Virus record (IMG/VR): IMGVR_UViG_3300025759_000250
Location: 1 to 37,917 of that record
Source: a virus
Length of the DNA: 37,917 nucleotides
Direction: 5' to 3' (one strand)
A model generated the notes under the pieces. That model was not told where the DNA came from. It made no database searches and saw only the letters and a program-made list of their open reading frames with translations. Below are positions 8,601 through 16,300 of this stretch, one piece after another (positions within the stretch are counted from its first letter, which is position 1; each line of letters opens with the position of its first letter). A program made the position numbers and the translations under genes.

Positions 8601-8687
8601 CATATCCTCCTCTGTAGGTGGTGAGAAACCCTGAACTGTATACACATTTTTATTCAGGTCTTCAAATGTATAAGTATTTATGCTCAT
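5583..8687 (-). CDS. Large internal virion / DNA-ejection-type protein, 1034 aa
   Basis: Last gene of the late operon, ATGA-coupled to the 546-aa gene upstream. The N-terminal about 170 residues are polar (starting MSINTYTFEDLNKNVYTV); residues about 175-240 form a Gly/Ala/Val-rich hydrophobic stretch (GATLGTLAMVKGSVALDVAT and following) that could insert in membranes; the rest is long, helical, and Gln/Lys/Asn-rich. Size, position after the nozzle/fibre genes, and one hydrophobic patch in a helical protein are typical of podovirus core proteins ejected with the DNA. No transglycosylase motif is evident. Family identity is inferred from context. Confidence 0.6.
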   Translation of the reverse strand: MSINTYTFEDLNKNVYTVQGFSPPTEEDMDAIVLQQRQTSYDRVRTGEYKNIAGTSFAKNKKDNTYGGGVTASLEQDMAFVFDVPVDQVDAGSGVNGSGITGFLKNLWMKAGLDMRANFQEKYDAVTNKYGKENIMVMEVDGKPRMILDTQNQDGQPKYMFIDSEGFSASDIGDATEEIYRAGATLGTLAMVKGSVALDVATMGATKPLTLGAQVAGVSFLADMGAQTINDIVVGGYDRIVQDTVNTVKMPYGQFLKEQAKDNAKQSAMGVPIDIALPVAGRYISGFAGNGIDKYAQNLIASTERLNKEFLKDAQKIFIASGARTNKQGILIDQFSTQYSNTMRKNFENIRESLLYVQNAMKTGSSREIAQVVEDVQKKIVRDYQILTTKIADGDPVLQKALQKNLENKLKENGIDTFFRADQGGNQLQGLLDKSFFGKKSLKDTKYETAYKLADNEGLQYNMFGVYQQINKALNAIGSQPKKVQKQLLSSLNGALGTQYKSLQEIKGITKQKLKGKPNTINMKQLDAIIARYADEANYSSTMKGSDKTSQMILSEKISNNLRQFRNDAVYTFDRRGKPQFKKGFENTGKQLFEANTYYNKEYMPFFNLFGNKLLDRGAGYSAKYNPNSPDKFLMTGGQAIDNILTGKGMVDRYIKLLDPSDRSGALNILRKRYMQMSGADGTFKIGANNPIKYDTNTVGQLFIQRDAMGNLPTGKAYDKALREQVRRIDALNDIAKVDASVIKTFSEGDVRQLMGASTPAQADAMIKKLRTIANDQIKVKKMEASSVLNHVIKTGEFNIQPSMFADLLLNADKATIKAFKGWMAKANKDGNNEMVENIKTAVINELETMAKRGTGREQFASAELFDPQTMKNILAENTTTGYNAREILGKNTVRNQIDVANVLDYASEQAIRDAGGRAVMSSAGATFVFSDLVPMTQNKLYGLVASNPFLGKYMSRNAGQDELKHRIGMMLPYALVAENGWKQLSMTANQDAKLQYYLEKEFEGIGLTIGEMQRRLDQQKAQMQMFNQRTSQP

Positions 8688-10324
8688 TGAGGCTGTCCGT
8701 TAACCGAAGTTACTGTATATTTAGAGCCCGCAGGATTAGGTGGTGTAGGCGTAGGTGTTGGTTCAGGCTCTGGAGTAGGTTCAGGTTCTAAGTAATTTGT
8801 AGGATTCTTTTTCAATGTGATATAACCACCGCCATAATCATATGCTTTTGTGGGGTAATCCTCCTCAAATTTCTTTAAGCTATCCTCTACTAGATTCATT
8901 GTATTTGGTGCTATACCTAATGTTTCTATTGCTTTCTCGTCTGTTAACTTATACTTTCTTTTGTATTCTTCGTACTTAGCATACATTATGCGATTGCTTA
9001 AATAGCGATAATCAGTAACAGCTTGTTTAAGTTCTGCTCTAGAACCTAGTTGCCTATTCTGTAGCCCCTCTAGTTGACTCATCAATAAACCAATCTCAAC
9101 ATTTGATACTTGACCTAAACCTGAAGCACCATTCTCACTATTTTCTTTCATTGTCATGAGATAACCTAATGCTTCTCTACCTTGTAATACAGCTAAATCT
9201 GCTTTTATTTGAACACCAAATGTGGGTATCATTGAAAGGATTCCTGTATTACCCATATCACTTAATACCCCAGTTCCCATCATTCCTATATTTCCAATAG
9301 AGAAGTCATCATCTAAATTATCTATAATGCTCTGTACTTTCCTATTAGAGTTTAATAAGAATCTCATATCCTGTCCTAGCATAGAAGTAGTGCGAGTATT
9401 CTCATCCTTTTTAGCTTGTTCTATCTCTATTTTGTCTTCTGCATCACCTTTGTCTGTAATCAATCCAGATTCTTGTGCACCTGCTACATCAAGTTTACTT
9501 ATATCAGTACCACCACTAGCAAAGAAATCTGACTGAAATTCAGCAACAGACATTCTATTGCCCGCATCATATCGCTCTTGTGCGTTTTTATTTGCTGTTG
9601 CAGATGCTCCTAAATTTAACTTTTCTACTGCTTGGTCAGATTGTGCTTGTTGTGCCTCTAATAATTTTGCCTGTGCTAATGTATATTCTGTAGCACTTTT
9701 CTTTTTTGCTAAATCTATTTTAGCTTTGTTGGCTTCTAGTGCTAAATTATTTTGTTGAAATGTTTGTATAGCATTTGGGTTATTCGCTTGCAAATATGCC
9801 ATACCAATAGATGGGTCATATTCTATCTCACCAGTTTTCTTACCAGTTTTCTCATCATAGACTGCCTTAAAGGACATTGCAGTAGCCTCACCAGATGATT
9901 TCTCATTCTGTATACCTTGTAGTACAGCCTCTGCTTGTGCATCCTGTAAACCTCTTGCTGATGCATTTTGCTTCTCTGTTATATATGAATTAGTAACACC
10001 CGCTAACATCAAGTTATCACGGTCATTAGCTTTACCCTCCTTAAATCTATCATAAGCAAGACCTAACTCAGATTCATCATTCTCTAGGTATGTTTCTAAA
10101 CCTTGGTTAGCCTCTAATTGACCTAACACCATAGCTTGTGCATCTTGTGATAGTCTTTGCCTTTCTTGTATCTTAGCAAATTTTGCTCTATCTCTGTTAG
10201 CTTTAGCTAATTTTGCATTAGATAAGTTATCGATACCAGCTTTACCTAACTGCAATGTAGCAGATTGGTCGATTACACCCATTCGTGCATCCACACCACG
10301 AGGTTGATTTGTAAATTGTACCAT
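8684..10324 (-). CDS. Coiled-coil internal virion-type protein, 546 aa
   Basis: Starts 3 nt after the giant gene and is ATGA-linked to the 1034-aa gene. About residues 30-260 are Ala/Gln/Lys/Glu-rich and predicted coiled coil (LEANKAKIDLAKKKSATEY). A central Gly/Met-rich stretch (GNIGMMGTGVLSDMGNTGIL) is mildly hydrophobic, and a Pro/Glu linker (LEPEPTPEPEPTPTPTPP) near residue 520 precedes a short C-terminal tail. The composition resembles smaller ejection-core proteins of podoviruses. It might be a tail-tube or core component; I do not recognise an exact homologue. Confidence 0.55.
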   Translation of the reverse strand: MVQFTNQPRGVDARMGVIDQSATLQLGKAGIDNLSNAKLAKANRDRAKFAKIQERQRLSQDAQAMVLGQLEANQGLETYLENDESELGLAYDRFKEGKANDRDNLMLAGVTNSYITEKQNASARGLQDAQAEAVLQGIQNEKSSGEATAMSFKAVYDEKTGKKTGEIEYDPSIGMAYLQANNPNAIQTFQQNNLALEANKAKIDLAKKKSATEYTLAQAKLLEAQQAQSDQAVEKLNLGASATANKNAQERYDAGNRMSVAEFQSDFFASGGTDISKLDVAGAQESGLITDKGDAEDKIEIEQAKKDENTRTTSMLGQDMRFLLNSNRKVQSIIDNLDDDFSIGNIGMMGTGVLSDMGNTGILSMIPTFGVQIKADLAVLQGREALGYLMTMKENSENGASGLGQVSNVEIGLLMSQLEGLQNRQLGSRAELKQAVTDYRYLSNRIMYAKYEEYKRKYKLTDEKAIETLGIAPNTMNLVEDSLKKFEEDYPTKAYDYGGGYITLKKNPTNYLEPEPTPEPEPTPTPTPPNPAGSKYTVTSVNGQPQ

Positions 10325-10326
10325 AA

Positions 10327-13300
10327 TTAATTGTATTTATTACTACCGTATATAAGACTATTTAAAGCATCACCGTAATCTGGTTGCTTGAAACTTCCTA
10401 ATTGTACATTACTTGACCCAAAACTACTGTTTTGGTTACCATAGTAATTAGGTGTAGTAAATGCATTACCTTTTTTGCCATCAAAGAATGTGCCAAGTCC
10501 GCTTACTAAATCACCTACACCTCTAGTTATATTTCTCATCTGTGATGGGAAACTAGCTATTGAATCTAGTGCGTTAGTAACATCTTCTATGCCCAATACT
10601 AATGATTCATATTTATTAGGTTCATTTACCCTATCTACTAATGCCATTTCTCTTCTATATTCATTAAGCTGTCTATTTAGTAATGCCTCTTGTTCTTGGT
10701 TAGCAAAATTACTTGTACCAATATCTACCATATCAGCGAAACCAAGAGGTGTATTCATTGCATTTATTCCTGCCTCATATGGTGATTGTCTTGTAATCTT
10801 ACCTGCAATATCACCAGTAATAAATCTCTCAGAGTTCATTACATTCTGTATAGATGTGCTGAGATTTTGCTCATTCTGTCTCACGACATCATCCATTAAG
10901 TTATATTGCTCAAATCTAGTTATATCATCACTTGGTCTACCTCTAGATTTACCAAATGCAAATGCACCCTCTGATGCTAAATATTGCTCTCTAGTAGATG
11001 GACCTCCTAATGCACGAGACTCAAATCTATCCATCTGTGCCTCTAGCTTACCGAGTGCTTTAGATGCAGATGGTTGCGAGCCCATCATCGCATCTCTATA
11101 ATCAGCACCTAATAGATTAATATCATCTATATCAGTTTTTGTCTGTTCTCTCCTAATCTCAGCACCTAATTGTTGTGACCTAGGAGCAAGTTCTTCTTGT
11201 ACATCTAAGCTAAGGTTACCAGAGTCAATCTGATACTCTCTAAGATACTGTTGTACAGTAGGATGTGTTATACCAAATCCTCTTACTTCCTCAGCTTTTT
11301 CTGCACCGTGAGTATATCTTATTATACTATATACTGGATCGTTTTCTTTTATTTCTGCCATATTTACAAAGCTTCCGTTTATTATACCATTTGCGTCAAC
11401 GTTACTTTCCGCTGATGTGCCTGTTTGGTCAGGGAAAGTTACGTTCTGATTATTACCATCAAAAGGATTACCATCATTATTTTGTCCATCATCAAAACCA
11501 TTATCACCATTGTTATTTGAAGCATCATTTTGATTAGGGTCATCTGGGTAATCATCTAAATAATTGGGAATCCCATCTCCATCTGTATCTATAGTATTTG
11601 GGTCTACTGATACATTAGGGTCATTTATATCAAAATCAAATGCATCAAAGACACCATCTCCATCCGTATCGGTGGTGTTAGGGTCTGTTTGTACATCAGC
11701 ATTATTAGGGTCAAAATCGAATGCATCCATAACGCCATCACCGTCTGTATCTGTGACATCTTCGTTTAATGGATATTCATCTGAGTTGTCTCCTTTACCA
11801 TCGTTATCTTGGTCTTCCCATTCTGTACCATCGTTAGGAAAGCTGTCTATGCTATCTGCATATCCATCTCCATCTGAATCATATTTTAAATCAGGATTAT
11901 TAGGGTCAAAATCTGCATTATCTCCTACACCGTCACCATCTGTGTCAATGGATTCATTTGGGTCTTCAGGAAAATCATCAAAAGCATCAGCGACACCATC
12001 CTCATCAGCATCCAATACATCTTCATTTAATGGATACGGGTCAGAATTATCTCCTATACCATCTCCATCTTGGTCTTCTTGTTCATTAGGGTCTTCTGGG
12101 AAGCTATCTATACTGTCTGCATATCCATCACCATCGGTATCATATCTTAGGTCGGGGTTGTTGGGGTCGAAATCAGCATTATCCCCTACACCATCTCCAT
12201 CTGTATCTACAGATTCTGTCGGGTCATCTATAAAAACATCGAATGCGTTAGCAACACCGTCACCGTCATCATCTAAAACATCTTCATTTAATGGATACGG
12301 GTCGCTATTATCACCAATACCGTCTCCGTCAGAATCTTCAGACTCATTAGGGTCATCTATAAAGGCATCTAAATCATCTATAACCCCATCATTATCCTTA
12401 TCAAATGTACTTGGGTCTTCTACATTATCCCCTAAACCGTCACCGTCTTCATCCTCCCACTCGTCAGGATTATTTGGAAATAAGTCTTCATTATCTCCTC
12501 TGCCATCACCATCAGAGTCTACTGTTTCATTAGGGTTTTCTGGAAAGGCATCGAAAGCGTTAGCAACTCCATCGCTATCATCATCTAAAACATCTTCGTT
12601 TAATGGGTATGGGTCAGAATTATCACCAATGCCATCTCCATCAGAGTCTTCAGACTCTGTAGGGTCGTCTTTGAAGCTGTCTAAATCATCAATGACACCA
12701 TCATTGTCTCTGTCGAATGTACTTGGGTCTTCCTCATTGTCTCCTAAACCATCACCATCTTCATCTTCCCATTCATTAGGATTATTTGGGAACTGGTCGC
12801 TATTATCACCATAACCATCACCATCAGTATCTGTCGTCTCATTCGGGTTTAAAGGAAACTGGTCTGAGTTGTCGCCTACTCCATCTCCGTCTTGGTCTTC
12901 TGCCTCATTAGGGTCTTCTGGGAAATCATCTATCTCATCTGCGTAGCCATCTCCGTCAATATCAGAACTAAACGTTGGGTCATCTGGGAAGTCGTCTGCT
13001 CTATCGCCAACACCATCACCGTCACTATCTTTAGTCTCTAGTGGGTCTTCAGGGAACTCATCCTCGTTATCTCCAACCCCATCTTCATCCATATCATTCC
13101 ACTCATCAGCATCATCAGGGAATGCATCTGTATTATCCCCTATACCATCGCCATCTCTATCTGATTGTTCTCTTTCATTTAATGGAAAAGCATCTGCATT
13201 ATCGCCAACACCATCCCCATCAGAATCTTGTATTTCATTAGGGTCATCGTCAAAGGCATCCTCGTTGTCTCCAACCCCATCCCCATCACTATCTTTCGTC

Positions 13301-16300
13301 TCATTTGGGTCATCATCAAATGCATCCTCGTTATTTCCTACACCATCTCCGTCAGAATCTAATGTTTCTGTTGCATCATCAGGGAATGCGTCTGCGTTGT
13401 CACCTACTCCATCTGCATCAGAATCTTTTATCTCATTAGGATTATACGGAAATACATCTTCATTATCTCCTGTACCATCACCATCAGAATCTGTATCTTC
13501 ATCTGGGTCATTCGGAAAATCATCTATCTCATCAGGGGTATTATCTCCGTCAGTATCTAAATCGTATCTCTCGTCATCAGGGAAATCATCTATCTCATCT
13601 GGAACAGTATCACCATCTCTATCACTAAAGTAGTCAGGGTCGTCAGGGAAGTCATCTGCATTATCCCCTACACCGTCCCCATCAGAATCAGTTGTCTCAC
13701 TTGGGTCTATTGGGAAGTCATCCTCATTATCTCCTACTCCGTCAGAATCTTGGTCTTCCCATTCATCAGCATCGTTAGGGAAATCGTCTATACTATCATC
13801 ATAGCCATCCCCATCCGTATCGGTGTCGAAATTAGGGTCATCTGGAAAATCATCTGCATTATCACCCACACCGTCTCCATCGGAGTCAGTAGTCTCTGAT
13901 GAATCTTCAGGGAAATCATCATAAAAATCTGCTGTTCCGTCTCCGTCTGTATCATATTTAGCATTTGGGTCATCATCAAACTCATCTTCATTGTCCCCTA
14001 GTCCGTCTCCATCCGAGTCTATAGTTTCATCAGGGTCATTGGGGAAATCATCTTCATTATCTCCTAACCCATCTCCATCAGAGTCTATGGTTTCATCAGC
14101 ATCATCTGGGAACATATCTTCGTTGTCACCCATTCCATCTCCGTCACTATCAACTGTTTCATCAGGGTCGTCTGGGAACTCATCAGTATTATCTCCTACT
14201 CCATCCCCGTCTGAGTCAGTTGTCTCATTAGGGTCATCATCGAAAGCATCTGCATTGTCGCCCACTCCGTCTCCATCCGAGTCAGTTGTCTCATTAGGGT
14301 CGTCTATAAATTGGTCGCTATTATCACCTACACCGTCTCCATCGGTATCTGTCGTCTCATTCGGGTCGTCTATAAAGGCATCTGTATTGTCCCCTACGCC
14401 ATCGCCATCCGTATCGGTGGTTTCAGTCGGGTCTTCTGGGAAATCGTCTTCTGGGTCATCTACGCCATCATTATCGAAGTCTAGAGCGAACTCACCATCT
14501 TCATTATCTCCAATGCCATCACCATCTTGGTCTTCTGCTTCATTCGGGTCATTAGGGAACTCATCTATTTCATCTGCATAACCGTCACCATCTATATCTG
14601 AACTAAATTCAGGGTCATCTGGGAAGTCATCGGAATTATCTCCAACTCCATCTCCATCTGTATCTTTCCATTCATCTGGGTCTGTAAAGAAAGCATCTTC
14701 ATTATCGCCTACTCCATCACCATCTATATCATCCCATTCATTTGGGTCATCAGGAAACTCATCTTCTGCATCTATAGTACCATCATTATCTCTATCATTA
14801 GGATATGGGTCTTCACTACTATCGCCTAAACCGTCAAAATCTAAATCTTCAAATTCGTTAGGATTATTAGGGAAATCATCTAAATTATCACCAACACCGT
14901 CTCCATCTGTATCAGTTTGTTCTAGTGGGTCTTCTGGGAAATCATCTAAGTTATCGCCTACTCCATCTCCGTCAGTATCTGTTTGTTCTAAACTGTCGTA
15001 AGGAAAAGCATCTAATTCATCTGCTACACCATCTTGGTCAGTATCTGTGTCATAATTAGGGTCATCTGGAAAGTCATCCTCAGAATCTACAGTACCATCA
15101 TTATCTCTATCATCTAAATATTCATCTATAAAGTCATCAATACCATCGTTGTCAGCATCCCCTAACATAATATTAGGGTCATCGGGAGCTACATCATCTT
15201 GGTCATATACTCCATCGTTATCTTCATCGTGTATACCTAATCTTTTTTCTTCCGATATAAGGAAAGCGTCAAAATCCTCTCGTATAACCTCTTCTGGGTC
15301 GTATGGCATAGATGAAGGGTCATAAGGATTGAATCCGTAATCTCTAGTACCGAATTGATTTAAATAAGTATATGCTTCACCTTTTGTTATAGTACCATTA
15401 CGAACCATCTCAGCAAGTTTTGTATATTTTTCACTTAAACTTGCATATGGAGATATATCCTCAACACCCCTTAATGGAGCAGAAATTGACCCCTTTACTG
15501 GTACTTCTATGTTTTCACCTGTTGCTTCGTTATATGCATCTACTGCATCTTGCATAGCAGTATTATATATCTCATCATTGAAGAATGACATATTGTAAGC
15601 AAAATCATTGAATTCATTTATCGCACTAAAATTATCATATCTTGGGTCAGTAGCAGAAACTACAAAATCAGGTAAGGTATAGATTTGTTCAAAATCAGAA
15701 TCTAAAGGTATATTAGCTATACCACCCTCTGTAATAAAATCATAATCAGAGTTATTTGTTATACCATTTGCGAAATCATTAACGTAATCACTTGCTTTCT
15801 CATCATCCCAATTAGGATACATACTTTCGATATCAATCTCATTTAGGATATCTTGGCTTATTACAAATCCATTTGATAGTTCATAACCATCCTCTGTATT
15901 AGCCATATTATTGGCTAATTCTTGAAGGAAAGCATATGCCTGAGCATCATTTAAACCATAAATACTCGTACCAAAGTTGGATTCTATTGCCTCGTTTATA
16001 GCGTCTAAGCCTAGTTCTGTAACATTTTCTGTATTTATATTACTATAAAGCTCAGCTTGTATTTCTTCATTGCCATTAACTAAATTAATCCAAATATTTC
16101 TTAAATCATTTAAATCCTCTGGGTTAAAGTTTTCTGGGTCGTATCCAGCATCTTTGATAGCATTGTAATATTCACTAGCACTTCTAGGTCCTGCTAAATG
16201 TCCATATGCCCCCAGTATATTCGATGGTAAATCTACAATAGGTACACCATCCACAGTCCCAATCTGCATTGGGTCTCCACCACTAAATACTGCATCAAAT

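Noticed and set aside
10475-11101. 208-aa plus-strand ORF
   Set aside because: Antisense to the helical C-terminal region of the giant gene, with an unlikely Ser/Leu/Cys-rich composition.
11564-12814. 416-aa plus-strand ORF full of SPSPSVS-type repeats (and similar ones at 13265-13633 and 13991-14581)
   Set aside because: They are antisense shadows of the thrombospondin type 3 repeats; the minus-strand frame is continuous for 2,660 codons and has the recognisable calcium motifs.
11540-15240. CRISPR-like regular repeats
   Set aside because: Units are degenerate, in frame, without unique spacers, and code for DxDGDG protein repeats.
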